Below are positions 1 through 8,463 of a DNA stretch of 64,000 nucleotides, piece after piece. Position numbers and translations under genes: made by a program. The DNA comes from Achromobacter agilis (GTDB taxonomy: Bacteria; Pseudomonadota; Gammaproteobacteria; Burkholderiales; Burkholderiaceae_B), in assembly GCF_900496965.1 (NCBI RefSeq), contig NZ_UFQB01000006.1, forward strand, positions 124,001-188,000, read 5' to 3'. Under the pieces are notes generated by a model. That model saw only the letters and a list, made by a program, of their open reading frames with translations. It was not told where the DNA came from and ran no database searches. Each line of letters opens with the position of its first letter. The first letter of the stretch is position 1.

Positions 1-33
1 ACGAACGCACTAGCCCTTGTAGAAGGGGAGCGA

Positions 34-552
34 TCAATCGACGGCGGGCAATACCGGGTCGTCCCATGCCGCCGGCGCCGCCGCCCGGATTTGCTCCCGG
101 AAGCGGCAAAGGGACGCGTCGCACTCTTCGGCCAGCACGTCGTACTGTTTCAGGAGCAGGATGGAGCGCGGCTTGGACCCGACCAGGGTGGCGATGTCGT
201 CCACGGCGCGAAAGCCGCCGAATCCGGACATTACGCAGATGACGGAGTAGACCTTGATCAGGCGTCCCTGCATTTTCAGGAAGGCCCGCATGGGCGCCGC
301 CAGCGACCGCAGCCAAACCGGCGCAATCAGGATGACGTGGTCGAAGCTATCCAAGGCCGGGCCTTCATAGCGCACGTCCGGGCAGCGTTTGAGCAGGCTG
401 TCGACGATGCAGCGCCAGTCGCCGCTCAGGCCGAATCTGGGGACGGCATCGCGGATCTCATAGGCCGGCCAACCGCTCAGGGAGGCCAGGCGCTCGGCCG
501 TCGCGCGGGCGGTGCCGGTGCGCGAATAAAAGAAGATTCCGATGCGCTCCAT
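34..552 (-). CDS. Flavodoxin-like protein
   Basis: A 172-residue protein with the flavodoxin fold signature. An N-terminal beta strand (residues 4-8) leads into YSRTGTARATAERLA at residues 9-23, which fits the FMN-phosphate loop (T/S-x-T-G-x-T). The segment APVWLRSLAAPMRAF (about 76-90) fits the second flavin loop. By family such proteins carry electrons or act as NAD(P)H:quinone or protoporphyrinogen-type flavodoxins; the partner here is unknown. It lies 19 bases after the CBS-domain gene on the same strand, so the two are probably one transcription unit under the FNR-type box at 1108. No signal peptide; cytoplasmic. Confidence 0.8.
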   Translation of the reverse strand: MERIGIFFYSRTGTARATAERLASLSGWPAYEIRDAVPRFGLSGDWRCIVDSLLKRCPDVRYEGPALDSFDHVILIAPVWLRSLAAPMRAFLKMQGRLIKVYSVICVMSGFGGFRAVDDIATLVGSKPRSILLLKQYDVLAEECDASLCRFREQIRAAAPAAWDDPVLPAVD

Positions 553-571
553 GCTGCCTCCCTTCGGGTGC

Positions 572-1027
572 TCAGCCTTCCTGGTCCAGCAGCGCGCGCA
601 GGATGTCCCTGCGGCTGACCACGCCGACCAGCTTGCCGCTGCGGGTAACCGGGACGCGTTTGATGCCGCGCTTGAGGATCAGGTCGGCGATCTGGGCCAG
701 TTCAGTGTCTTCTTCCACTGTGATGACCGGGCTGCTCATGACGGAGGCGGCCGTCTGCTCGCCCAGTTGCAGGCTGTGCAGGAACTCCAGGTTCAAGGCC
801 TCGCCTTCGGCGAGCAGGGCCAGCCAATGATCCACTTTTTTCTGATGCGTGCTGTCCTGGCGCCTGACCAGGTCGCCTTCGCTGACCAGCCCGATTAATT
901 TGCCATCGTCGCCCAGCACCATCACCGCGCTGATGTTCTTGTCCAGCATCGCGCGCATGATCTGGGAAACCGGCGTTCTCGCCGTGACGCAATAGGGGTC
1001 TGGGGTCATAAGATTCCGCGCGCGCAT
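572..1027 (-). CDS. CBS-domain pair protein
   Basis: A protein of 151 residues made almost entirely of two CBS motifs. The first starts at MTPDPYCVTARTPVSQIM and runs to about residue 55; the second (MSSPVITVEEDTELAQIA to the C terminus) fills about 85-145. Such modules bind adenosine ligands and sense energy or redox state, usually as a stand-alone stress protein in this context. I chose the ATG at 1027 because CTGGAGAGCAAC precedes it; a longer frame to 1114 has no such site and overlaps the FNR-type palindrome. First gene of a CBS-flavodoxin operon. Confidence 0.85.
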   Translation of the reverse strand: MRARNLMTPDPYCVTARTPVSQIMRAMLDKNISAVMVLGDDGKLIGLVSEGDLVRRQDSTHQKKVDHWLALLAEGEALNLEFLHSLQLGEQTAASVMSSPVITVEEDTELAQIADLILKRGIKRVPVTRSGKLVGVVSRRDILRALLDQEG

Positions 1028-1107
1028 GTTGCTCTCCAGGACGTCAAAGGCGCAATTCGTAGGTCGAGTCCGACGTTTCCATATTGAGCCTGCTGAGCCG
1101 GCGCTCC

Positions 1108-1121
1108 TTGACATTGATCAA
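1108..1121. promoter_or_regulatory. FNR/ANR-type box 1
   Basis: The sequence TTGACATTGATCAA fits the FNR/ANR consensus TTGAY-N4-RTCAA. Its centre is 87 bases upstream of the CBS-gene start at 1027. It is one of four such sites in the stress cluster. Function is inferred from the match and placement. Confidence 0.6.
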
Positions 1122-1141
1122 GCATGCGCTGCGTCGCGGCG

Positions 1142-2139
1142 CTATTCCCGGCGCGCGAACCGCGCAAGGAAGAACCTGCGCTTGATCTCATGGACGGCGG
1201 CCAGGTAGCAGACGACCAGGGGGGCGAGCATGAGGTAGAAGAGCGGCGGAGGGGATACGGAGGAAAAGGAGCCGGCCAGCGGCCCCAATGGCAGCCAGAG
1301 CGCCGCGGCCACGACCAGGAAGCAGGCTGCCGCCAGCGCGCCCTGCGGCCGGCTGCGCAGCGGGTTGTGCCGGGTCCGGATGACAAAGATGACCAGCACC
1401 TGCGTGCAAAGCGATTCCACGAACCAGCAGATCTGAAACTCGGCTTCCGTGGCCTTGAGCACATGCAGCAGCAGATAGAAGGTGATGAAGTCGAAAGCGG
1501 AACTCACCGGCCCGATGACGAACATGAACTGGCGGATCAGGCCGATATCCAGGCGGCGCGGGGAGGAGATATCCTCCGCGTCCACGTTGTCCAGGGGAAT
1601 GGGCAATTCCGGCAGGTCGTACAGCATATTGTTCAGCAGGATCTGCACCGGAAGCATGGGAAGAAAGGGCAGGAACAGCGCCGCGCCAGCCATGCTGAAC
1701 ATATTTCCGAAGTTTGAGCTGGTACCCAGCATGATGTACTTGAACACGTTCATGTAGGTGCGGCGGCCCTCCACATCCACGGTACGGTCCAGGCGTATCC
1801 GCGCTTCGGTGAGCGTCCCGGTCTTGTCCATGCAGAACACATCCATGGTGCCCAGATTCTGGATGACCGGAAGCCGCTTGACGATGACGTGCTTGCGCGC
1901 CAGTCTGATCGCCCCTCTGGCCAGAGTCACCGATACCACCATGGGCAGCAGTTCCGGCGTCAGTCCCACGGCCAGGGCGATGGCGAAAAGAAAGGACTCC
2001 AGCCATGGCCGGGCGCCGCCAATGCCTGCCGGCGGGATGCCTCCTGGGAGTCGAGGCCTTGGCTGGTGCAGCCCAGGCGCGCGTAGAGCGCCTGCTCGTC
2101 CTGGTTCCACCAGGGATAGACGTCAGGCCGTTCATCCAT
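1142..2139 (-). pseudogene. MgtA-type Mg2+ P-type ATPase remnant with internal deletions
   Basis: A gutted magnesium-transporting ATPase. From the ATG at 2139 (site GGAGGTCCG) about 45 residues match the MgtA N terminus (YPWWNQDEQALYARLG, then QGLDSQEASRRQALAAPG). The frame then changes and the sequence resumes at PWLESFLFAIALAVGLTPE, so the actuator domain and first membrane segments are gone. The phosphorylation motif DKTGTLT is intact, but right after RLDRTVDVEGRR the protein jumps to TYMNVFKYIMLGTSSNFG, losing the nucleotide-binding domain and the GDGxND hinge. The remaining C-terminal membrane part runs to 1142. Intact family members have about 850-900 residues. Not expected to transport ions. 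It follows the universal stress gene by 15 bases. Confidence 0.85.
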
Positions 2140-2154
2140 CGGACCTCCGCGAGG

Positions 2155-2613
2155 TCACGCGGTGTCGGCGGGGGCTCGTACCAGCAGGACGGGCACGGGG
2201 GCTCCCCGCAGGATTCCTTCCGCGCTGCTGCCCAGAACCATGCGGCGCACGCCCCGGCGGCCGTGCGTGCCGATGACGATCAGATCGGCCTTCCAGCTTT
2301 CCGCCTCAGCGATCACGCGCTGCTGCACGGTCTTGTCCAGGTTTTCATAGAGCACGCCTTCCACGATGATGCCTTGCTCCCGGACCGCAGCCATGCCTTT
2401 TTCAAGGATCTCGGCGCCGCTTTTCCGGAGCAGATCCAGCAACTCGCCGGCATAGTAGCCATAGGAGTCCACAGCCAGGGCGAACGACAGCTCATCGATT
2501 ACATGAATCAGGCGCAGGCTGCCATGAGTGAGTTGAGCCAGGCGTATCGCTTCGTTCAGACCCAGGTCCGAGGTGGCGCTGCCGTCGATGGGTACCAGTA
2601 TGCGTTGATACAT
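2155..2613 (-). CDS. Universal stress protein (UspA family)
   Basis: A 152-residue UspA-family protein. The N terminus MYQRILVPIDGSATSDLGL is the usual first strand and loop. Near the C terminus VIGTHGRRGVRRMVLGSSAE followed by PVPVLLVR is the ATP-binding G-2x-G-9x-G(S/T) motif, here complete. The ATG at 2613 is preceded by CCGGAGACAGTC. An FNR-type palindrome is centred 62 bases upstream of the start. Cytoplasmic stress and survival role by family; the exact function is not visible. Heads the unit that runs into the broken MgtA gene. Confidence 0.9.
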   Translation of the reverse strand: MYQRILVPIDGSATSDLGLNEAIRLAQLTHGSLRLIHVIDELSFALAVDSYGYYAGELLDLLRKSGAEILEKGMAAVREQGIIVEGVLYENLDKTVQQRVIAEAESWKADLIVIGTHGRRGVRRMVLGSSAEGILRGAPVPVLLVRAPADTA

Positions 2614-2668
2614 GACTGTCTCCGGAAGAGGGGATGCGCAAAGTATCGGCCTTTGGAAGCGGCGGATC

Positions 2669-2682
2669 TTGACCGGAGTCAA
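2669..2682. promoter_or_regulatory. FNR/ANR-type box 2
   Basis: TTGACCGGAGTCAA is a symmetric TTGAC-N4-GTCAA site, centred about 62 bases upstream of the universal stress gene start at 2613 and immediately behind the L,D-transpeptidase stop codon. The position suits activation of the stress gene by an FNR/ANR/CRP-type regulator (inference). Confidence 0.6.
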
Positions 2683-2683
2683 G

Positions 2684-3508
2684 TCACTTTGCGACAGCGC
2701 GCCCAGGGGCGGCCCAGTCCGGCCGGTCCTCGCGTTTGGTGTCCACGATGATCAGGTAGCGCCCGGCGCCAGGGACCGGGGTTCTGTCGCGCAGCAGTAC
2801 CCAGGGACGAGAGATCAGGTCCGCCGCAAGCTCATAGTCGGCGTCCAGCAGGCCGTAGCTGTCCAGCAGGCGGTTGAGGGTGGCCGGTATGCGGATGCAG
2901 CCTTTGGACTGCGGCGTTCCCAGCTTGGGTTCGAGCAGGACCGGGTCCGTCGCGTGCATTTGCAGGCACATCGTGCTGGCGCCGCTATTGCCCCATCCCC
3001 GGTTCGCCTGCTGCCAGCCGAAATCATAGATCCGCATGCCTTTCGCGCCGTAGCCCAGTATCCCGTTCGCGTTCTTCGTGCCCAGGGCGCGGAAGTCGGG
3101 GTTCGCCAATGAGTGCGCGAACACGCCGGTGGGCGTCTCGAAATGGTCGAACTGGCCGACTTTTCCGGTCGAGACGGAGGAGGCGCCCACATAGACGGGC
3201 GGACCGGCGGCGGGCAGCCAATAGAGCAGCGCGGCCTGGACCCTGGCGTTCCTGTCGACCAGCAGGACATACTGCGACCCAAGCAGACCGACGCCGGCAT
3301 CGGCCAGGGCCTGCAGCGCCAGGCCGCCATAGCGCGCCTGGTCGCCGGCGGACACCTGGAGCGCGGGCATGACTTCCAGGCGAAAGGCGCGGGCCACGTC
3401 CTCGGGCGTGGGCTGGGCCGATACCTGGGATGCCGCGGCCGCGCACAGGAGCGTGGCCGCGGCGGTGCGTACCGCGCGGGCGGCAAGTCCGGATGCGCCG
3501 GGAATCAT
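2684..3508 (-). CDS. L,D-transpeptidase (YkuD/ErfK family), exported
   Basis: A 274-residue exported YkuD-family protein. Residues 1-31 form a signal peptide (RAVRTAAATLLCAAAASQVSA, cut after VSA). The catalytic motif is the His of MHATDP followed by TPQSKGCIRIP, where S-x-G-C-I-R holds the nucleophilic Cys. Such enzymes make 3-3 cross-links in peptidoglycan or attach proteins to it. I place the start at 3508 because this ATG overlaps the ATPase stop as ATGA, implying translational coupling; an upstream ATG at 3532 is possible but gives a poorer signal peptide. Last gene of the usp-ATPase-transpeptidase operon. Confidence 0.85.
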   Translation of the reverse strand: MIPGASGLAARAVRTAAATLLCAAAASQVSAQPTPEDVARAFRLEVMPALQVSAGDQARYGGLALQALADAGVGLLGSQYVLLVDRNARVQAALLYWLPAAGPPVYVGASSVSTGKVGQFDHFETPTGVFAHSLANPDFRALGTKNANGILGYGAKGMRIYDFGWQQANRGWGNSGASTMCLQMHATDPVLLEPKLGTPQSKGCIRIPATLNRLLDSYGLLDADYELAADLISRPWVLLRDRTPVPGAGRYLIIVDTKREDRPDWAAPGRAVAK

Positions 3509-5970
3509 CGTGCGGTCTTGCAGTGCAGCCATTTTTGCGCCCTTAGCGGCTGGCCCAGCGGGCGTAGTCCCCGGGCGACCAGCCACACCGTTGCCGCCAC
3601 GAGCCAGGCGGCTGCCCAGCCTCTGACGTCCAGGGGGCCGAATTCGAACAGACGGCGCAGGGCTGGCCATTCCAAAGTCAACACAAGCAGGGCCAGCGTT
3701 GACGCTATCGCCAGTCGGGTCGCTCCGTCCCACATGCCAGTATGGTGCCGGTGGGTCGCGCGGTTGTTGATCATCAAGGCCAGATTGCCCAGCACCAGGG
3801 CGCAGAAGGCGGTGGCTCGGGCGCTATCCGCAGGTGATTGCATTTTTTGCAGCCAGCCATAGAGCATCCCCACCGCTGCCAGCAGCGCCAGCCCTTGGGC
3901 AAAGCCGAGCAGGAACGTTCTCAATGAAAAGAGCGGCTTCGCCACGGGCAGAGGAGGGCGGCGCATGAGGTCCGGCTCTCCTGCGACCGATTCGAAGGCC
4001 AACCCGCACAGGGGACCGATCACTATCTCCAGGAATGCCACGTGGGCTGGGCGCAGCAGTTCCGGCCAGCCGAACAGCAGGGGCAGAATCACCAATCCCG
4101 CTATCGGGACATGCGCCGCGACGATATAGACGATCGCCTTGGACAGGTTGTCGAACAATCGCCGGCTCTGCCGGATCGCGTTCAAGATGTCGGAGAAATC
4201 ATCGCGGGTAAGGATCAGGTCTGCGGCCTCCCGCGCGACATCGGTGCCGCGCCCGCCCATGGCGATGCCGACATGCGCCGCGCGCAGGGCGGGCGCGTCG
4301 TTGACGCCGTCCCCGGTCATTGCGACGATGGCCCCCTGCTGTTTCAGGAGCTGGACCAGGCGCAGCTTTTGCTCAGGCTTCACACGCGCGTAAACGCATA
4401 CGCGCTTGACCAGTTCGGACAGGCGTTCGTTGCTTTCCCGCTCCAGGACATCGCCTTCGGCCACGAGATCGGCCGGTATGCCTGCCTGGCGGGCGATGGC
4501 TCTGGCGGTCGCCGGGTGGTCGCCCGTCAGCATGAGCACACGCACGCCCGCGTCATCGCAAGCGGCGACCGAACGGCTCACGCCTTCCTTCAGCGGATTC
4601 TCCAGCCCGACCAGACCGGCAAACTGCAGAGGTATATCTTCCGGATTATCGGGTAGCGGCGAAGCCGGCCAGCGTGCGCTGGCTGCCGCCAGGACCCGCA
4701 GGCCTTCCCCGGCCATGCGCCGGACCTCGGCCTCCAGTTCCGCCTTGCGGTCCGGCGTCAGCTGGCAAAGCTTGAACACAGCTTCCGGAGCGCCTTTGCA
4801 CGCGATCAGGATGAAGTTCTCCGGCGCGGCCGTCCAGGCGTGGACGACTGCCAGTCGCGCGGAAGAGAACGGATAGGCTTTTGTCAGCTTGAGAGAGCTT
4901 GACGCGGGCGGACGGACGGCAAGTTCCGAAGCGAAGCTGCGGAAGGCGTCCTCCATCGCGTCCCCGGAATCGGGCACGCTCGCCAACGCGAGCGTTTCAG
5001 CCAGATTCCAGACCTCGGGTGCTGGATTGGCGCCGGTTGCACCCACGAGATCGGATGTGTCCAGGCTCGTGGATCCGACATGCAGCTGGCGCACGGCCAT
5101 CGTGGTCGTTGTCATGGTGCCCGTCTTGTCGGCGCACAACACAGTCGTCTTGCCCAGGGTTTCGACCACGCTCAGCTTCCGGACGAGTACGCCGTCGCCC
5201 GCTATGCGCTTGGCTTCCATCGCGGAGAAGATCGTCACGATGACCGGGAAATCCTGCGGGAGCAGGCTCATCGCCAGCGCGATGCCTGCCAACAGCCCTT
5301 CGAACCATCCTCCCCGCATGTGGACATACAAGGCCCACGTGGCCAGGGAAAGGATGAAGCCCACCCACATGAACCGCAGGATGAAACGGCGGGTCTGCGA
5401 TTCCAGGGGCGCGCGTTCAGGCGTCAGCTGCCGCATGGCCTGACCCAACGCTCCCAATCTGGTGTCGTCCCCGACGGCATCCACGCGCATGACGCCCGTT
5501 CCCGACAGCACCAACGCCCCGCAGAACATTTCGGCGCCGCTTCCGGGCGTGGTCTGTATGCGCTTGAATACCGGCTGGAACTCTCCGGTGAGTGCGGACT
5601 CGTCGACCAGCAGGCCTTCGCCGTCGATGAGCTGACCATCCGCCGGGACGCGGTTCCCTTCCGCCAGCAGCACAGAGTCGCCGCGCGCAAGTTCCGCCGA
5701 TGCGACCCAGTACCGCTTGCCGTTGCGCAGCGCAAGGGCGCGAGGCGCCGCCAGGCGTCCCAACGCTTCCAATGCGTGCGCCGTCCGCAGGGACTGCCCG
5801 ACAGTCAGCGCGAAAATGACCAGCACGAAGAGGAGCAACAACGCGGCTTCATGCCAGGCTCCCAGAATCGAATAAAGCCCTCCCCCCGCGAGCAGCAGGG
5901 CGAACATTGGATCCTTGATCAGGTCCAGGCTGACCGAGATCAGCGTGCGCTGATGATCCGGTGGGGCCAT
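3505..5970 (-). CDS. P-type cation-transporting ATPase (Ca2+/PMR1-like class)
   Basis: An 821-residue P2-type ATPase. Visible in order are two early membrane segments, the actuator loop LVDESALTGEFQPV, the phosphorylation motif DKTGTMT, a nucleotide-binding domain, TGDHPATA, the hinge MTGDGVNDAP, and six C-terminal membrane segments. The class exports Ca2+ or Mn2+ or related cations; the ion cannot be read here. Oddity: homologues start with a Cation_ATPase_N segment of some 40 residues, but here MAPPDHQ is followed almost directly by the membrane-proximal LDLIKDPMFALLL, suggesting an in-frame loss. It lies 11 bases after a universal stress gene and overlaps the L,D-transpeptidase start. Confidence 0.9.
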   Translation of the reverse strand: MAPPDHQRTLISVSLDLIKDPMFALLLAGGGLYSILGAWHEAALLLLFVLVIFALTVGQSLRTAHALEALGRLAAPRALALRNGKRYWVASAELARGDSVLLAEGNRVPADGQLIDGEGLLVDESALTGEFQPVFKRIQTTPGSGAEMFCGALVLSGTGVMRVDAVGDDTRLGALGQAMRQLTPERAPLESQTRRFILRFMWVGFILSLATWALYVHMRGGWFEGLLAGIALAMSLLPQDFPVIVTIFSAMEAKRIAGDGVLVRKLSVVETLGKTTVLCADKTGTMTTTTMAVRQLHVGSTSLDTSDLVGATGANPAPEVWNLAETLALASVPDSGDAMEDAFRSFASELAVRPPASSSLKLTKAYPFSSARLAVVHAWTAAPENFILIACKGAPEAVFKLCQLTPDRKAELEAEVRRMAGEGLRVLAAASARWPASPLPDNPEDIPLQFAGLVGLENPLKEGVSRSVAACDDAGVRVLMLTGDHPATARAIARQAGIPADLVAEGDVLERESNERLSELVKRVCVYARVKPEQKLRLVQLLKQQGAIVAMTGDGVNDAPALRAAHVGIAMGGRGTDVAREAADLILTRDDFSDILNAIRQSRRLFDNLSKAIVYIVAAHVPIAGLVILPLLFGWPELLRPAHVAFLEIVIGPLCGLAFESVAGEPDLMRRPPLPVAKPLFSLRTFLLGFAQGLALLAAVGMLYGWLQKMQSPADSARATAFCALVLGNLALMINNRATHRHHTGMWDGATRLAIASTLALLVLTLEWPALRRLFEFGPLDVRGWAAAWLVAATVWLVARGLRPLGQPLRAQKWLHCKTAR

Positions 5971-5981
5971 GGCTCATCGGC

Positions 5982-6407
5982 CTAATTGACCAGCACCACC
6001 GGGATGTGAACCGTGTGCAGCACCTTCAAGGTGGTCGAACCCAGCAACAGGCTGCCGGCAGCGCCCAGTCCGCGCGAACCCATGACGATATGGTCGCATC
6101 CCTGCTCGGTGGCATAGGCCTTGATGGACTCGGCGACGTTGCCGACCCGTGTCGCCCTTTGATAGAGGATTCCTGACCGGTCCAGCAGGACCTCTGACTC
6201 CGCCAGGGCCATCTTCGATTCGTCGTCGTAGTACTCCTGGATCGCCTCCGGCTCAAAGAAGGCCAATACCGTTCCCGAAACAATGGGCATTTGCACGTTC
6301 AGCAGGTGTATGGAGCAAGGGCCGTGTTCGCGCACATGGTCGACCATATAGCGCACGGCGCGCAGGGAGTTGCCCGATCCATCCACGGGAATAAGTACGT
6401 TTTTCAC
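5982..6407 (-). CDS. Universal stress protein (UspA family)
   Basis: A 141-residue UspA-family protein. The start VKNVLIPVDGSGNSLRAVRY and the C-terminal IVMGSRGLGAAGSLLLGSTT plus PVVLVN give a complete ATP-binding signature. I use the GTG at 6407 because TATCGGAGGCGCC lies directly before it, a strong ribosome site; the ATG at 6452 has none and would add an unconserved stretch. First gene of the operon with the cation ATPase and L,D-transpeptidase. An FNR-type palindrome is centred 87 bases upstream. Confidence 0.9.
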   Translation of the reverse strand: MKNVLIPVDGSGNSLRAVRYMVDHVREHGPCSIHLLNVQMPIVSGTVLAFFEPEAIQEYYDDESKMALAESEVLLDRSGILYQRATRVGNVAESIKAYATEQGCDHIVMGSRGLGAAGSLLLGSTTLKVLHTVHIPVVLVN

Positions 6408-6487
6408 GGCGCCTCCGATAGAAGTGGATGCCCGGGCCGCATGGCCCCGCATTTACTGCCATCATCGCGCGCATCCCGCAGTTGAAA

Positions 6488-6501
6488 TTGACGCCGGTCA
6501 A
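6488..6501. promoter_or_regulatory. FNR/ANR-type box 3
   Basis: TTGACGCCGGTCAA, a symmetric TTGAC-N4-GTCAA site, lies between the divergent usp-ATPase-transpeptidase operon (start 6407) and the Hsp20 gene (start 6669). It is closer to the leftward operon, 87 bases from its start, so that operon is the likelier target. Confidence 0.6.
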
Positions 6502-6668
6502 GTTGTCGCCCGATTGCTTCAGCGCAGCCGGTGAGGCTTGCGCATGGGCGGAACTCTTGTCCCCGTTTTCTGGATGACAAAGGTCAACTTGGGCGCCGCA
6601 CGCTGGAGCAACATGGAAAGGCGGGTGTACCTGAGCCCGCCTCTCATCATCATGGAAAGGAGATAGCC

Positions 6669-7094
6669 ATGTCGCGATTGACGCAATACAGCCCATTCAC
6701 GAGTGAACCGTTGTCGGACGTATTCCAGGCGTTCCTGCGGCCGATTCGACAGAACCTGGATGAACAGACTCCACGGATGGACATCGACGTCACCGAGGCG
6801 GGCGACAAGTATGTCCTGAAGGCAGAGGTTCCCGGGATAGACAAGAAGGACATATCGGTGGAGATCGATGGAAACACCGTGATGATCTCGGCCAACAAGG
6901 AAAAGAGCAGTGAAACGAAAGGGGCGGGGAATGTCATACGCCAGGAGCGCTTCTGGGGACAGATCCAACGCTCGGTATCGCTGGCCAGCCCCATAGACCA
7001 GGCGGCGGCCAAGGCGGTCTGCGAGAACGGCGTGCTGATCCTGACCCTGCCCAAGGCGGCTGGAAGTCGGAACAAGACGCTGCAGATTGAATGA
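6669..7094 (+). CDS. Hsp20 / alpha-crystallin small heat-shock protein
   Basis: A 141-residue small heat-shock protein acting as an ATP-independent holdase in the cytoplasm. The alpha-crystallin domain spans about residues 40-130 (MDIDVTEAGDKYVLKAEVPG through CENGVLILTLPKA), and the C terminus carries a short L-x-I anchor (KTLQIE). The ATG at 6669 has GGAAAGGAGATAGCC before it, an excellent ribosome site. A tandem universal stress gene follows 46 bases downstream, probably in the same unit. Confidence 0.9.
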   Translation: MSRLTQYSPFTSEPLSDVFQAFLRPIRQNLDEQTPRMDIDVTEAGDKYVLKAEVPGIDKKDISVEIDGNTVMISANKEKSSETKGAGNVIRQERFWGQIQRSVSLASPIDQAAAKAVCENGVLILTLPKAAGSRNKTLQIE

Positions 7095-7140
7095 AGCGCA
7101 TTTCGCCCGGCAAGTCCTTTCGCTTTCCGTAGAGGTAATC

Positions 7141-7974
7141 ATGTATCGCCGAATTGCCGTTCATCTAGACCATGGATTCGATTGTTCTCGCCGGGTCGAA
7201 TTCTCCCTGCAACTCGCCCGAGCCAATGACGCTCATCTGACCGGAATATTTGCCAGCTACATCTCGCCTGGCTATTTCTACGATGAGACAGGCCTGTGGG
7301 TTCGTTCGATGGATATGGCGAAGCAGATAAACGAGAAAGGGCGCACGGCTGTCGAGCTGACGTTCAGTCAGGCCGCGCGCGAGAGTGGCGTGGCGGCTTC
7401 ATGGCGGCAGGGCGAGGATGCGCCGGCGGAATGTGTCGTTGCCCATGCCCGCTGTTCCGACGTCCTGGTCATCAGTCAGGAGAATCGAAACGACGTGGAC
7501 GCGGCTGTCGGCAATTACTTCGTGGAGCAGGTCTTGATGTCCGCAGGGCGGCCCGTCATCGTGTTGCCCTCGGCCGGCAAGTTCAATGGGGCGGGCGCCC
7601 GGGTGCTGTATTGCTGGAACCGTAGCCGGGAGGCCGCACGTGCAATCGCCGATGCGGCTCCGCTTCTGCGCAATGCGAACGCCTTGGCCGTTCTGACGAC
7701 GGACGACGTGGATGCTAGCGGGGGCGCGCAAGTGCCGTTTGAAGACCTGGCCGCGTACTGCGCTTGCCATGGCTTTCCTTTGCCGGAACACCAATCCCGC
7801 AGCACGAACGAGATAGACGTCGGTGACGTCATCCTGAGCACGGCCGCCGATTTCAACGCGAATCTGATCGTCATGGGCGCGTATGGACACAGCCGCATGC
7901 GCCAATGGGTGATGGGTGGCGCCACGCGTTCGCTGCTCGCCGCCATGACCGTTCCGGTCCTGTTCTCCCACTGA
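7141..7974 (+). CDS. Tandem-domain universal stress protein
   Basis: A 277-residue protein with two UspA domains. Domain 1 (about 1-150) starts MYRRIAVHLDHGFDCSRR and ends GRPVIVLPSA; it lacks a clear glycine-rich ATP motif. Domain 2 (about 160-277) ends with IVMGAYGHSRMRQWVMGGAT and PVLFSH, a full ATP-type motif. This split, with one degenerate and one binding domain, is common in double Usp proteins. The ATG at 7141 has AGAGGTAATC before it. It follows the Hsp20 gene and probably shares its promoter. Confidence 0.88.
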   Translation: MYRRIAVHLDHGFDCSRRVEFSLQLARANDAHLTGIFASYISPGYFYDETGLWVRSMDMAKQINEKGRTAVELTFSQAARESGVAASWRQGEDAPAECVVAHARCSDVLVISQENRNDVDAAVGNYFVEQVLMSAGRPVIVLPSAGKFNGAGARVLYCWNRSREAARAIADAAPLLRNANALAVLTTDDVDASGGAQVPFEDLAAYCACHGFPLPEHQSRSTNEIDVGDVILSTAADFNANLIVMGAYGHSRMRQWVMGGATRSLLAAMTVPVLFSH

Positions 7975-7980
7975 GGCTTG

Positions 7981-8004
7981 CGGGGAATGCATATGAGTTC
8001 CCCG
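7981..8004. terminator. Possible bidirectional hairpin between convergent genes
   Basis: CGGGGAA and TTCCCCG form a 7-bp stem with a 10-base loop, placed 6 bases after the tandem Usp stop and 30 bases after the end of the convergent small gene. There is no T-run, so termination is only suggested by position. Confidence 0.35.
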
Positions 8005-8033
8005 GCCGCAGCCAGGGAACGAGTGGCGCTGGG

Positions 8034-8279
8034 CTAAATTCCATTCTCCTGGAGATCGCGGCGCCGGCGCGTTCTGACGATCGTTCCGTCGGGAAGCTGG
8101 TAGGTTCCGGATCCGATCTGGTCAACCAACTGCCCATTGGGCAGGCAGCAGTAAAAGAACGTGTTCGCAGGCGCTTCCTGCGGCCGCAGCTGACTGCGCC
8201 GTTCGATTCTGTAGGTGGTTCCGTCCGCGGCAACGGCGATGACGGCGATGGAGTTTTGGGAGCGGGTTGGCGTGATCAC
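8034..8279 (-). CDS. Small hypothetical protein (81 aa)
   Basis: An 81-residue protein I cannot assign. The GTG at 8279 is preceded by AAGGAGAACCC, a strong ribosome site, and the protein has a plausible beta-rich pattern (SIAVIAVAADGTTYRIERRS, then LPNGQLVDQIGSGTYQLPDG). It contains FFYCCLPNG with paired Cys. A longer reading to 8438 is Trp/His-rich and looks like antisense artefact. It sits inside the stress cluster, convergent to the tandem Usp gene. Confidence 0.6.
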   Translation of the reverse strand: MITPTRSQNSIAVIAVAADGTTYRIERRSQLRPQEAPANTFFYCCLPNGQLVDQIGSGTYQLPDGTIVRTRRRRDLQENGI

Positions 8280-8449
8280 GGGTTCTCCTTGGAACGAGGG
8301 GGCTTCCTGGCAGAGGCGATGATAGGAAGGCCAGGATCGTGCCGTGAATGCTGCGGGCCGCCAATGACGGGACGGGGATATGAGTGTCGCCGTGCAGGGG
8401 CCATGGTCGGTGGCACAGCGCCAAGATACATGGCCCATGCGCGGGAAAA

Positions 8450-8463
8450 TTGACCTCGGTCAA
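8450..8463. promoter_or_regulatory. FNR/ANR-type box 4
   Basis: TTGACCTCGGTCAA, another TTGAC-N4-GTCAA palindrome, centred 115 bases upstream of the universal stress gene start at 8572. It could control the rightward usp-alcohol dehydrogenase pair. Fourth site of its kind within 7.4 kb. Confidence 0.55.
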
